Of a stretch of DNA of 64,000 nt, positions 35,956-44,473 are shown piece by piece. Source of the DNA: Peribacillus frigoritolerans (GTDB taxonomy: Bacteria > Bacillota > Bacilli > Bacillales > Bacillaceae); NCBI RefSeq assembly GCF_004358755.1, contig NZ_SMZY01000001.1:868001-932000 (forward strand), in the 5' to 3' direction. The notes beneath the pieces are model-generated. The model had not been told where the DNA came from. It saw only the letters and a list, made by a program, of their open reading frames with translations, and did no database searches. Each line of letters starts with the position of its first letter. Positions within the stretch are counted from its first letter, which is position 1. The translations under genes and the position numbers were made by a program.

Positions 35956-36828
35956 ATGAAAATATTAGTTACAGGAGCAACTGGAAAATTAGGATCTAAG
36001 GTTGTGGAGTCATTATTAACATCCATACCTGCGGGTGAGCTGGCAGTGAGTGTTCGAGATCCTGAGAAAGCAGAAGGACTTCGAGCTCATGGAGTAGAGG
36101 TTCGAAAAGGTGATTTTGACCATCCAGAAACATTAGATGATGCTTTTAAAGGGATTGATCGTTTATTAATTATTTCTGCAGATGGTGATAATGATACAAG
36201 AATTCGTCAACATACAAATGCAGTGCAAGCAGCTGAACGTGCAGGGATAAAATTTATTGCATACACGAGTATCGCAAATGCAACAGAAAGCAAAAATTTA
36301 ATGGCTCCTCCTCATGTTGCGACAGAAGCAGCCATCATGAAGACGGGTATCCCATATTCTTTCTTGCGTAATAATTGGTATTTGGAAAACGAAATTGGCA
36401 GCATTCAAGGTGCTATGGCAGGAGCTCCATGGGTAACTTCTGCTGGAGCTGGTAAAGTTGGCTGGGCACTACAACAAGATTATGCAGATGCGGCGGCAGC
36501 AGTTCTTTTAGGTGAAGGGAACGAAAATACAGTTTATGAACTTTCTGGCCCTCTTTTAACTCAAGAAGAATTAGTGAAGGCTATTGGTGCTGTATTAGGC
36601 AAAGAAATACCTGTACAACAAGTTGGTGACGAAGAATATGCCGAAATAATGAAAGGCTTAGGTTTACCTGAATTTGTCATTCCGATTGTAGTAGGAATTC
36701 AAGAAAGCATTCGAAATGGTTCACTTGAAATTGAAAGCAATGATTTTGAAAAAGTTCTTGGTCGCCCAGTTACTCCAATCAATGAGGCACTTACACACAT
36801 TGTAAATGCAAACTCTCAATCAAACTAA
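35956..36828 (+). CDS. NmrA-type NAD(P)-binding oxidoreductase, QorB-like
   Basis: A 290-residue atypical short-chain dehydrogenase of the NmrA/QorB group. The nucleotide-binding motif TGATGKLGSKVVESLL is at residues 7-22. YTSIANA, PHVATEAAIMKTGIPYSFLRNNWYLEN and similar blocks are typical of QorB, an NADPH:quinone reductase. ATG 35956 follows ACTGGAGGAA. Control by the divergent Rrf2 protein is likely. Confidence 0.85.
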   Translation: MKILVTGATGKLGSKVVESLLTSIPAGELAVSVRDPEKAEGLRAHGVEVRKGDFDHPETLDDAFKGIDRLLIISADGDNDTRIRQHTNAVQAAERAGIKFIAYTSIANATESKNLMAPPHVATEAAIMKTGIPYSFLRNNWYLENEIGSIQGAMAGAPWVTSAGAGKVGWALQQDYADAAAAVLLGEGNENTVYELSGPLLTQEELVKAIGAVLGKEIPVQQVGDEEYAEIMKGLGLPEFVIPIVVGIQESIRNGSLEIESNDFEKVLGRPVTPINEALTHIVNANSQSN

Positions 36829-36861
36829 AATAGATAATTCCAAAAATTAATCATGTAGATT

Positions 36862-36898
36862 AACCGACCTTCGTACGAGAAAAGGTCGGTTTTTAATT
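36862..36898 (+). terminator. Terminator of the NmrA-type gene
   Basis: AACCGACCTT pairs exactly with AAGGTCGGTT, followed by TTTAATT. The 240 bases that follow, to 37140, show no gene I can support. Confidence 0.9.
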
Positions 36899-37140
36899 AA
36901 GGATGTATTACCAACTTACGATTATCACTCCCTAAAAAAGAAATACATTTGGGAAGAATGAAAATGGCAAAGAATATTTGGTATGTTGTTAAGTTTCGTA
37001 GTAAAACTCTGTAATACGGATTGTTGAAAATACATAAGAAAATCAATGTGTCTGATCAATCTTTTTTCAAAATGGATTCTTCTTATTTTTGTAGAATACT
37101 GGCCTGTAAGGTATTTTCGAACAAACTTTAATTCAAAGCA

Positions 37141-37456
37141 GCACCAATACTTTTTGCTTTTTCAGCCATGGAGACTAAGCTTTTTGTTTCTCCGGATCCG
37201 ATGATTAAGATATCCTCTTTTTCAAAGTTGGGAGTTACCGTTTCACCGACTACATTAGAATCAATTCCTGCATCCGCATGGCCATGAATCCTGATCTTCT
37301 TGCACCGGCGACAAAAACCTTTTTCGATTCAATTATTCCAGGTGACGAGTTTTCCAGCTTCTTCATCAGCGATTAAGTCAGATGAATGATAAAGCTCTTT
37401 TATGATTTCTGCTAAATATTGAGTCGTCTGCATATTACGTGTAGCCTGCTGTAACC
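37141..37456 (-). pseudogene. hxlB: Third hxlB copy, 5' remnant with the hxlA tail
   Basis: Read leftward from ATG 37433 it gives MQTTQYLAEIIKELYHSSDL, then frame breaks (near 37340 and 37275) but recognisable isomerase text through [17 protein letters not shown]. It ends abruptly at 37141. The bases 37441-37456 match the 3' end of the second hxlA. It keeps the CAG second codon and full A run that the second copy has lost, so the copies decayed independently. Confidence 0.8.
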
Positions 37457-37457
37457 G

Positions 37458-37500
37458 CCACAAGTAGACTTTTAATAGGTTAAGACTTGTGGTCTTTTTA
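37458..37500. terminator. Hairpin with T tract
   Basis: CCACAAGT pairs with ACTTGTGG across a 19-base loop, followed by TCTTTTTATTT. Confidence 0.6.
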
Positions 37501-37637
37501 TTTGCAATGATCCAGTGCATCAAGGAAATAAAGGAGTACAATCTGGAAAAAGGTAAATAATATTCCTGTGTTGTAAAGGATTTTAGCTGAACTGTTTTAT
37601 AGCAAGGAATCAATAATAAGACATATTTAAAGGTGAG

Positions 37638-38501
37638 ATGATGAAAAAGTTTGTAGAGTATGTTTTTTTAACTTTGGGGGCGTCAATCGTTGCTATTGGA
37701 TTAGAAACGATGTTAGCACCAAACGGGCTAGTAGATGGTGGTGTAACAGCTTTATCGATTATGGCCAATGCTTTATGGGGAATTCCAATTTATGTAGTAT
37801 TTTTGGGCTTAAATATACCTATCTTAATTTTTACAGCTAAAGAAGTGGGTAAAACCTTTGTCATTAGAACTCTATATGCAAATATCATTACTACCGTTGG
37901 TTTAGTACTATTTAAATCGATTCCTCCTATTACTCAATCTGAAGTATTAATTGTTTTATACGGTGGAGTAATCTTAGGAGTTGGGATTGGTATTGTTGTA
38001 AAGTTTGGCGGTGCAATAGATGGCACTGAAATGCTGGCAATTTGGTTTAACCAACACTATCGATTTCCGATTGCCTCATTTTTATTATCAGTGAATGCTT
38101 TCATATTTACGATTGCAGCGTTTATCTATTCATTGGAACAAGCCATGCTATCTCTGGCGGTTTTTTATATAGTGACGAAAATGATTAATTATGTTTTAGA
38201 TGGATTAAATCGTGGGAAATCAGTCATGATCATTTCAGAAAAACCGGATGAAGTCGGAGATAGTATTATCAATTATTTAAATATCAGCATCACATTTTTA
38301 TATGGAGAAGGCGGTTTTTTAGGGGAAAAAAAGAAGGTTATTTATTGTATTACGAACAGGTTTATTTTTTCCAAATTAAAAAGTGTCGTTTTATCAGCAG
38401 ATCCATCAGCTATTATGGAGGCATCCTATGTTTGTGAAACATCTGGTATAGATAGGTCGCTTATATTTCCGAAAGCCAACCCTTCTAACAATAAATCGTA
38501 A
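37638..38501 (+). CDS. YitT-family membrane protein
   Basis: A 287-residue YitT/DUF161 protein. Five or so membrane helices occupy residues 1-180, with the repeated LGLNIPIL and GG-rich GVILGVGIGIVVKFGGAIDG segments. The soluble C-terminal DUF2179 domain contains GRGGF-like text (YGEGGFLGEKKKVIYCI). ATG 37638 (ATGATG) follows AAGGTGAG. Proteins of this family are of unknown or varied transport function. Confidence 0.88.
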   Translation: MMKKFVEYVFLTLGASIVAIGLETMLAPNGLVDGGVTALSIMANALWGIPIYVVFLGLNIPILIFTAKEVGKTFVIRTLYANIITTVGLVLFKSIPPITQSEVLIVLYGGVILGVGIGIVVKFGGAIDGTEMLAIWFNQHYRFPIASFLLSVNAFIFTIAAFIYSLEQAMLSLAVFYIVTKMINYVLDGLNRGKSVMIISEKPDEVGDSIINYLNISITFLYGEGGFLGEKKKVIYCITNRFIFSKLKSVVLSADPSAIMEASYVCETSGIDRSLIFPKANPSNNKS

Positions 38502-38798
38502 TAGTTACTTACATTATTTAGCATCCTGTTTGATACTAGAGAATAGAAAGTGTGTATATTACCAATTATAAACCAATTCACAAAGGTTTGATAAATGTCT
38601 GTGTAAACGACAGGGGCAAAGAGTCGGCATTAAGAAAAAATATCACAACAAGTCTTGAACCCAAAGATGTTCCTTTATTTATCATGAGTCGATAAAACTA
38701 TTAATTAAATAATGACTCCTAAGCAATTTTAAAGATCCTCGTAAATGAACGGTGATCTTTTTGTTTAAATCCTTTAATTGAAAATCTCATATCTGCCA
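38502..38798. other. Intergenic region with a short coding-like remnant
   Basis: 38576-38697 reads in one frame as IHKGLINVCVNDRGKESALR... and ends in FIMSR stop, with no start or ribosome binding site. I do not recognise it. A terminator-like hairpin, AAAGATC (38731-38737) with GATCTTT (38754-38760) and a T tract, follows and may end the YitT transcript. Confidence 0.4.
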
Positions 38799-38861
38799 AT
38801 AGTGTAAAAAAGCATACTAAGTATAGTTTTTTTCATTATGTAATAAAAAAGTTCGTACTTT
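38799..38861. promoter_or_regulatory. hxl-type operators, third locus
   Basis: ATAGTGTAAAAAAGCATACTA (38799-38819) and AAAGTTCGTACTTT (38848-38861) match the two elements at the first and second loci. The order is reversed relative to the + strand, so the pair is inverted here. They precede the zinc-ribbon paralogue at 39139. Bases 38862-39138 hold only a 31-codon frame at 38975 of doubtful meaning. Confidence 0.55.
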
Positions 38862-39138
38862 TAATTATTTGTTGTAGATATTATACTTACATCCATGCCG
38901 CTAACAATCTTTCTGGAAGTGATAATTGTTAAGATGAAAAGGCACATATACCATAAGACCTGTTAAGAGGGGAAATGAATGATTCTCCTTTGGATTTTGA
39001 AAATAAAATTGGATTTAAGATAAATCTAATTTTTTATCTAAACTGTAATAATATTAAATACAGTTTTTAGGTGGAAGGTATAGATCCTTATTTAATATAG
39101 ATCGTCAATTAATAAATAAAGAAAGGAATGAAACGATT

Positions 39139-39276
39139 ATGTTAGGAACAAAAGCAAAACATCGAAAAGTTTGCGAAAGATGTTTAACGATCACTACAAA
39201 TGATAAATGTCCTCAATGTGGCTATGACCATTTCCGAAAATTCATTTTCATGGTGCAAGCTGGGAGAAAAAATTAA
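39139..39276 (+). CDS. Small zinc-ribbon protein, second copy
   Basis: A 45-residue protein, MLGTKAKHRKVCERCLTITT and onward, with CPQC and a final QAGRKN. It is a clear paralogue of the 54-residue protein at 11673, sharing RKVCERCLTIT and the second CPxC pair. The ribosome binding site AAAGGAATG lies before ATG 39139. It keeps an open frame and all four cysteines although the zwf behind it is destroyed, so it may still be under selection or has been duplicated recently. Confidence 0.72.
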   Translation: MLGTKAKHRKVCERCLTITTNDKCPQCGYDHFRKFIFMVQAGRKN

Positions 39277-39437
39277 GTTTATAAAGCAAATATAGGATAG
39301 TGAAAGTCTACAATAATTTAATTCGCAAAAAATTCGATGTGCCTTATTTGGTTTTCATAACCAACAATTATCCATTATTAGTGTGGATACCTACATTTTT
39401 CTATTGAAAAATGTTTTGAAGAATGGAGGAATGAAAA

Positions 39438-39960
39438 GTGGATTCTATGACCTTTGTTTTGTTTGGAGCAACGGGTGATTTAGCAAAAAGAAAAATTTAT
39501 CCGGCCCTTTTTAATTTGTTTTTAGATCAAAAGATGCCCAAGTCATTTTCGATTATTGGTTTAGGCAGGAGAGAACTATCGGATGGTACATTTCAAACAA
39601 ATGTAGAACATTCATTAAGAACATTTTCTAGACGTTTTATCGAAGATAAAGCTAAATTAAAAGAATTTATCGAAGCGTTTCGTTACAGCCAATTAGATGT
39701 AACGAATGTGGAGGGATATCAAGAACTGCTTACATTGGTTCAGAGGCGTGAACGGGAGTTATAGCCGGCTCTGTCTTCTACTCCAACCGTTTCACTAGCC
39801 GTTATTTGTACATTGGCTATGTGCCGATTATTCCATAAGGATTCTTGGGCGGAAGCCATATCATGCCCAAACGGCTTATGATCAAGCTGGAGCCATCCGG
39901 GATATGTTCCAGAATCATATGCTGCAACTTTTGATGATGACGGCCATGCATGCCTTAAAG
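39438..39960 (+). pseudogene. zwf: Third-locus zwf, scrambled
   Basis: GTG 39438 opens a normal glucose-6-phosphate dehydrogenase N-terminus (MDSMTFVLFGATGDLAKRKI) that runs about 105 codons to a stop at 39764. The next segment, about 39762-39879, encodes Zwf text on the opposite strand ([11 protein letters not shown] joined to [11 protein letters not shown]...DRAGY). The + strand then resumes at [20 protein letters not shown]. So an internal piece has been inverted, a stretch of about 55 codons inside it deleted, and the C-terminal half is lost. Confidence 0.82.
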
Positions 39961-40007
39961 TTGTTGAGGTTTCCCTAAACAACTGAAGAAAAGGAGAATT
40001 GACACAC

Positions 40008-41174
40008 ATGAACCGATTTACGATTCCGAGAGATATTTATTTTGGGGAAGGATCCCTAGAATTTTTGAAAACCCTTGAAGGGAAAAAAGCGACCATCGTT
40101 ATTGGCGGTCAATCAATTAAAAAATCAGGTTATCTCGATAAAATCCAATCTTATTTACATGAGGCTGGTATTGAAACTCAGCTAATCGAAGGCGTTGAAA
40201 ACGATCCATCCATTACAACTGCTCAAAACGGCGGCAAGAAAATGGAAGAATTTCAGCCCGATTGGATTATTTCTGCCGGCGGCGGATCTCCGATTGATGC
40301 AGCTAAGCTAATGTGGATCTTTTATGAAAATCCGGATCTGCCGTTTCACCAAATCAAGGCTCCCAATGCGCTGCCAACATTAAGGAAAAAAGCACGCTTT
40401 ATCGCCATTTCGACTACTAGCGGTACGGGTACAGATGTATCACCATTTTCCGTTATTACTGACTATAATAAGGGAGTAAAGTATCCCGTTTTTGGATATG
40501 AAATCACGCCAGATATCGCGATTATTGATCCGGAGCTAGCGTATTCTATGCCAGCTTCGATTGTAGGTTATACGGGGATGGATGCCTTGACACATGGTAT
40601 TGAAGCTTATGTGTCCACCATGCACAACTCTTTTACCGATCCGCTGGCGATGCAGTCCATCAATCAAGTGGTAAACAATATTGAAAAATCAGCAGGGGGT
40701 GATAAAAACGCAAGAGCAGAAATGCATTATGCCCAGGCCATTGCCGGGATGGCCTTTTCAAACGGATTTTTAGGTATTGTCCATAGCTTAGCTCATAAGA
40801 GCGGAGCGATCTTCAAAATTCCGCACGGGACAGCAAATGCCCTCTATCTGCCGTATGTTATTGACTATAATAGAAAGGCTGAAAGCTCAAGATATGCTGA
40901 TATCGCAAGGATGCTTGGTTTAAACGGAACGACAGATGACGAATTGATTGATTCGTTAACAGACCTCCTCCGTGGTTTAAATAAATCTTTGAATCTGCCA
41001 TTAACACTAAAGGAATTTGGTGTTGAAAAAACAGAATTCGAAAAACATCTGAACGAGATGGCAGCAGGAGCTGTTGAAGATCCATGTACTCCATCGAATC
41101 CAAGAGAAGTATCAGTAGAGGATATGAAAAAAATCTATATTGCGGCTTATAACGGGAATAAAATCAACTTCTAA
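40008..41174 (+). CDS. Iron-containing alcohol dehydrogenase
   Basis: A 388-residue group III (iron-dependent) alcohol dehydrogenase. It has the NAD(P)-binding [10 protein letters not shown] motif near residue 90. The metal ligands are D192, H196 ([10 protein letters not shown]), H259 and H273 (GIVHSLAH...KIPHGTA), with the same 4-63-14 spacing as FucO-type enzymes. ATG 40008 follows AAAAGGAGAA. It directly follows the broken zwf and precedes redox-stress genes. Candidate substrates are small aldehydes or alcohols; methanol oxidation feeding the nearby RuMP genes is possible but unproven. Confidence 0.9.
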   Translation: MNRFTIPRDIYFGEGSLEFLKTLEGKKATIVIGGQSIKKSGYLDKIQSYLHEAGIETQLIEGVENDPSITTAQNGGKKMEEFQPDWIISAGGGSPIDAAKLMWIFYENPDLPFHQIKAPNALPTLRKKARFIAISTTSGTGTDVSPFSVITDYNKGVKYPVFGYEITPDIAIIDPELAYSMPASIVGYTGMDALTHGIEAYVSTMHNSFTDPLAMQSINQVVNNIEKSAGGDKNARAEMHYAQAIAGMAFSNGFLGIVHSLAHKSGAIFKIPHGTANALYLPYVIDYNRKAESSRYADIARMLGLNGTTDDELIDSLTDLLRGLNKSLNLPLTLKEFGVEKTEFEKHLNEMAAGAVEDPCTPSNPREVSVEDMKKIYIAAYNGNKINF

Positions 41175-41247
41175 TGAAGATAATCAGAACATGGGACGGA
41201 AATGAATATTTTTACTTCGATCTATGATTTTAAGGAGGTAAATGAAC

Positions 41248-41760
41248 ATGAGCAAAAAAATCGCTACACTTATAACAAACCTATTTGAAGATGTGGAGTA
41301 CACAGAACCAGTACAAGCCTTTAAAGAAGCTGGTCATGAAGTTATCACGATTGACAAACAATCAGGTAACGAAGTAACTGGTAAAAAAGGCACATCCGTA
41401 AAAATTGATAAATCCATAGATGAAGTTCATCCTGCAGACTTTGATGCGCTGTTTATCCCTGGTGGATTCTCTCCCGATTTATTGCGTGAAGAAGATCGTT
41501 TTGGGGAATTTGCAAAAGCATTTATCCAAGATGAAAAACCCGTTTTTGCCATTTGTCATGGACCACAAGTGTTAATCGATACAGACCTTTTAAAAGGTGT
41601 CGACATCACTGGCTTTAAATCCATTCGCAACGATTTGAAAAATGCTGGTGCAAATTATAAAGACGAAGAAGTTGTCATCAGCAAAAATATTGTAACAAGT
41701 CGAGAACCAAAAGATATTCCAGCATTCAATCGTGAATCACTAAAACTTTTAGCTAAATAA
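41248..41760 (+). CDS. DJ-1/PfpI-family protein
   Basis: A 170-residue class I glutamine-amidotransferase-like protein of the DJ-1/PfpI family (deglycase or general-stress-protein-18 type). The nucleophile elbow AICHGPQVL carries C103, and a conserved glutamate is near the N-terminus (FEDVEYTEP). ATG 41248 is preferred to ATG 41242 because GGAGG (41234-41238) is then nine bases away. In bacilli such proteins protect against aldehyde and carbonyl stress, which fits the neighbours. Confidence 0.88.
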   Translation: MSKKIATLITNLFEDVEYTEPVQAFKEAGHEVITIDKQSGNEVTGKKGTSVKIDKSIDEVHPADFDALFIPGGFSPDLLREEDRFGEFAKAFIQDEKPVFAICHGPQVLIDTDLLKGVDITGFKSIRNDLKNAGANYKDEEVVISKNIVTSREPKDIPAFNRESLKLLAK

Positions 41761-41790
41761 CAATGGTGATGTAAAAACTTAAATATTTCT

Positions 41791-41826
41791 AACTTGCGGA
41801 TTCTTTAATCAGAATCCGCAAGTTGG
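41791..41826. terminator. 14-bp hairpin between the DJ-1 and SDR genes
   Basis: AACTTGCGGATTCT pairs exactly with AGAATCCGCAAGTT across a six-base loop. The following T tract is poor (GGTTAAAC). Confidence 0.65.
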
Positions 41827-41860
41827 TTAAACAAATATATGAATAAGGGAGGTTATGACG

Positions 41861-42577
41861 TTGTCATTAAAAGGAAAAAGAGTGGTTGTTTTAGGAGGTA
41901 CATCTGGTATTGGTTTAGCCGCAGCTAAGGCGTTTATCGATGAATCCGCTCAAGTCATTATTGCCAGCCGTTCTGCTTCAAAATTATCTGACGCAAAAGT
42001 GAAGTTTGGCGGTAACGTAGAGGGCTATGAAATCGACTTTCGCAGCGAGGAAAAAGTTGCTGACTTTTTCAAGAAGGTTGGAAAATTTGATCACCTAGTG
42101 GTTACTGCAGGTGAAGGCGCAATGGGTCACTTTAGCGAACTTCCTGTTGCAACCGTAAGAGAGGCTTTTGATAGTAAGTTCTGGGGGCAGTATATTTCGG
42201 TTCGTGCTGCTCTTCCATACTTGAATCATGAAAGTTCTATAACATTAACTTCTGGTGTATATGGTGTGCGTCCTCCTCAAGGTGCAACGACACTAGCTTC
42301 CATTAATTCAGCAATCGATGGATTAGTACGAGGACTTTCAGTAGACCTGGCACCTATCAGAGTAAACGTGGTATCACCTGGTATCGTTGACACTCCTCTT
42401 TACGGCGGAATGCCAGAAGATCAAAGACAAGATATGTACCATGGGATTGCTGAGCAATTACCTGTCGGACGTGTTGCTCAACCTCAAGATATAGCTGAAA
42501 CCTATGTTTACCTAGCGAAAAATGGGTTTACAACTGGCACATCGGTTCTTATCGATGGAGGAGCTCATCTGATCTAA
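41861..42577 (+). CDS. SDR-like oxidoreductase without the YxxxK motif
   Basis: A 238-residue short-chain dehydrogenase-fold protein. The cofactor loop GGTSGIGLAAAK is at about residues 12-23, and a serine is in ITLTSGVYG. The usual catalytic Tyr-x-x-x-Lys is replaced by Leu145-Ala-Ser-Ile-Asn149 (TLASINSAIDGL, where YSASKAAL is normal). VVSPGIVDTPLYGG and the C-terminal LIDGGAHLI are normal. Either catalysis is altered or it is a regulatory or binding protein. TTG 41861 has GGGAGG eight bases upstream; ATG 41855 is too close. Confidence 0.85.
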   Translation: MSLKGKRVVVLGGTSGIGLAAAKAFIDESAQVIIASRSASKLSDAKVKFGGNVEGYEIDFRSEEKVADFFKKVGKFDHLVVTAGEGAMGHFSELPVATVREAFDSKFWGQYISVRAALPYLNHESSITLTSGVYGVRPPQGATTLASINSAIDGLVRGLSVDLAPIRVNVVSPGIVDTPLYGGMPEDQRQDMYHGIAEQLPVGRVAQPQDIAETYVYLAKNGFTTGTSVLIDGGAHLI

Positions 42578-42834
42578 TCCATTGATATCAAAGTCGATTG
42601 ATAAATTGATTTAGAATAGAAGGGGTGAGGATAACTCAAAGTGTCAGACACTTATAGGTCATTCTCACTTTCTTTGTTTTTTTGCACAGACGGAAGCAGA
42701 AATGGCCATTATCATGCAATAAAGAATGGGTTTGTTGGTTACGGGAATTCTAAATATATGCGTACTTAATACGAAGAGACGTTAATATTCAACTTCTATG
42801 ATACCCAAATACATAAAAGAAAGGGTCGAGCCTA
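42578..42834. other. Intergenic region with a long imperfect hairpin
   Basis: An imperfect inverted repeat spans 42625-42671 (GTGAGGATAACTC... against ...AGGTCATTCTCAC, centred on GTGTCAGACAC) and is followed by a T-rich tail, so it may be a terminator. ATGCGTACTTAAT near 42758 resembles half of the hxl-type operator and precedes the aldo/keto reductase gene. Confidence 0.4.
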
Positions 42835-43725
42835 ATGGATGAAATGAAAAGAGCGGAAATTAAAAATGCATTAGCCAAACACGTGGTAACCCTACCTGAC
42901 GGCACTTCTTTACCTAGTTTAGGACAAGGAACATGGTACATGGGGGAAAATCCCCAAGTGAGAGACAAAGAAATAAAAGCCTTGCAGCTCGGTATAGAAT
43001 TGGGCATGACACTTATTGACACCGCTGAAATGTACGGAAATGGCGATTCTGAACGTTTAGTTGGCGAGGCCATTAAAGGACGCAGAAATGAAGTCTTTTT
43101 AGTCTCAAAAGTGTATCCCCATCATGCAGGTTTAGATATGATTTCAAAAGCATGTGAAAACAGCTTAAAACGACTCGAAACAGACCACTTAGATTTATAC
43201 CTTCTCCACTGGAGAGGGCGTGTTCCTTTAGCGGAAACAATTGAAGGAATGGAAAAACTGCGTAAAGAAGGGAAAATTTTAAGATGGGGCGTCTCTAATT
43301 TTGACACAGCTGATATGGAAGAGCTATGGAACACTAAGAATGGAAAAAATAGCGTGACGAATCAAGTACTATACCACTTAGGATCAAGAGGAATTGACTT
43401 CGATCTCTTACCATGGCAGAGTAAACATAACATGCCAATTATGGCCTACAGTCCCCTTGCCCAAGGAGGCTCTTTAAGAAAACAGCTCTTAAATGATCCA
43501 ACTATTCATGATATTGCTGACAAATACAGTGTCCAACCATTACAAATTGCTCTTGCTTGGACCATCCGTTTGAAAAACGTCATCGCCATTCCAAAAGCGG
43601 TTCAAGAAGAACATGTTTTAGCAAATGCTGAAGCGGCAACAATTGAGTTTACTGAAGAAGATCTCAATAGACTTGATCAAGTGTTTCCTAAACCTACTAG
43701 GAAAATGCCATTGGATATTATTTGA
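42835..43725 (+). CDS. Aldo/keto reductase
   Basis: A 296-residue NADPH-dependent aldo/keto reductase. It shows the catalytic residues in LIDTAEMYGNGDSE (Asp, Tyr), FLVSKVYP (Lys) and DLYLLHWRG (His), and the cofactor segment VIAIPKAVQEEHV. It is a TIM barrel in the cytoplasm, reducing aldehydes or ketones. ATG 42835 follows GGGTCGAG, a modest ribosome binding site. Together with the preceding enzymes it suggests a carbonyl-detoxification neighbourhood. Confidence 0.9.
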   Translation: MDEMKRAEIKNALAKHVVTLPDGTSLPSLGQGTWYMGENPQVRDKEIKALQLGIELGMTLIDTAEMYGNGDSERLVGEAIKGRRNEVFLVSKVYPHHAGLDMISKACENSLKRLETDHLDLYLLHWRGRVPLAETIEGMEKLRKEGKILRWGVSNFDTADMEELWNTKNGKNSVTNQVLYHLGSRGIDFDLLPWQSKHNMPIMAYSPLAQGGSLRKQLLNDPTIHDIADKYSVQPLQIALAWTIRLKNVIAIPKAVQEEHVLANAEAATIEFTEEDLNRLDQVFPKPTRKMPLDII

Positions 43726-43782
43726 AAACTCACTTTAAAAAAGGACTCTTGTTGGAGTTGCTGACAATCTAATAGGAATTTC

Positions 43783-43820
43783 AAAAAACCTGTGTGGAAT
43801 GTATTCCATACAGGTTTTTT
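43783..43820. terminator. Terminator of the aldo/keto reductase gene
   Basis: AAAAAACCTGT and ACAGGTTTTTT, with TGGAAT/ATTCCA continuing the stem, form a strong hairpin with T tracts in both directions. Confidence 0.88.
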
Positions 43821-43899
43821 ATCGGGGAAATTTAATATCCTTATCGAATTGTTCTCGCATCAAAACCCTATTTAGTTAGTTTTTGTTTAATGTGAATGG

Positions 43900-44130
43900 T
43901 TAAAAAGAGAAAAGGGACTTGGACTTCCAGCCCAGGTCGACCATGGGATTCTCGGAATTCCCGCTGATGAACTGCCAGGCTTTGACGCCGGGGCCGACCC
44001 AGGGGTGTCCGTACTGCGCGGTGGGGATGCACAGGGCGTTGGAGTCGGCGATCGGCTTGCCCAGCATGTCAACCAGAGTATCGTGTATGCTTTTGTTATT
44101 GATGCCTGCAGATGTGAGCAGAAGTTTCAT
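43900..44130 (-). pseudogene. Truncated peptidase-E-like (S51 fold) gene, GC-rich
   Basis: From ATG 44130 (GGAG upstream) the frame reads MKLLLTSAGINNKSIHDTLV and continues through IPTAQYGHPWVGPGVKAW to NPMVDLGWKS, then a few unrelated residues and a stop: 76 codons. It looks like the N-terminal third of a type 1 glutamine-amidotransferase-like/peptidase E protein, usually about 200 residues or more. From about 43920 to 44080 the DNA is clearly GC-rich with G/C third positions, unlike the low-GC surroundings, while the first 20 codons are ordinary. Foreign or chimeric origin is likely. Confidence 0.65.
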
Positions 44131-44429
44131 AACTTCACTCCTTGTCATTAAATTGAGAAATTGGGCTTTTTTTCATACTGTAAACAATGCCTCGATTGTG
44201 GAAGATCAATAAATTTGAACAAGAAAGTGATTATTGATCTGCCGCATTTTTCACTGCTGCGAATGCTTTGGCATAATCGGGATGATAATGACAAACGCTG
44301 TATAAGGAGGCTCTAATTATGTTCAGATTGATTGGGTCCGTAAATAGTATTCTGACTATATTTAGATAACTGGCATGCTTGGTAGTAGGTATTAACTTCG
44401 ATTGATATCCTTATAGCGGGAATACAAAT
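44131..44429. other. Intergenic region with a C-terminal coding scrap
   Basis: On the minus strand a frame ending at about 44236 reads HPDYAKAFAAVKNAADQ stop, without a start. I do not recognise its parent. Nothing else is supported. Confidence 0.35.
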
Positions 44430-44473
44430 TGACATATCGGAAATTGATGATATTATAAACATATGGATATCAT
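44430..44473 (+). promoter_or_regulatory. Promoter and operator of the ArsR gene
   Basis: TTGACA (44430-44435) and TATTAT (44452-44457) are 16 bases apart. ATGATAT (44448-44454) and ATATCAT (44467-44473) form an exact inverted repeat over the -10 element and the start codon. A repressor bound there would block its own transcription. Confidence 0.65.

Noticed and set aside
42625-42671. GTGTCAGACAC palindrome as a recombination site
   Set aside because: It is the centre of a longer imperfect hairpin with a T-rich tail after a gene end, so a terminator is simpler.
43920-43960. Cluster of restriction-site-like hexamers suggesting a cloning vector
   Set aside because: The hexamers fall within a continuous protein-coding frame typical of a peptidase-E-like gene, so chance in GC-rich DNA suffices; kept only as a contamination caveat.
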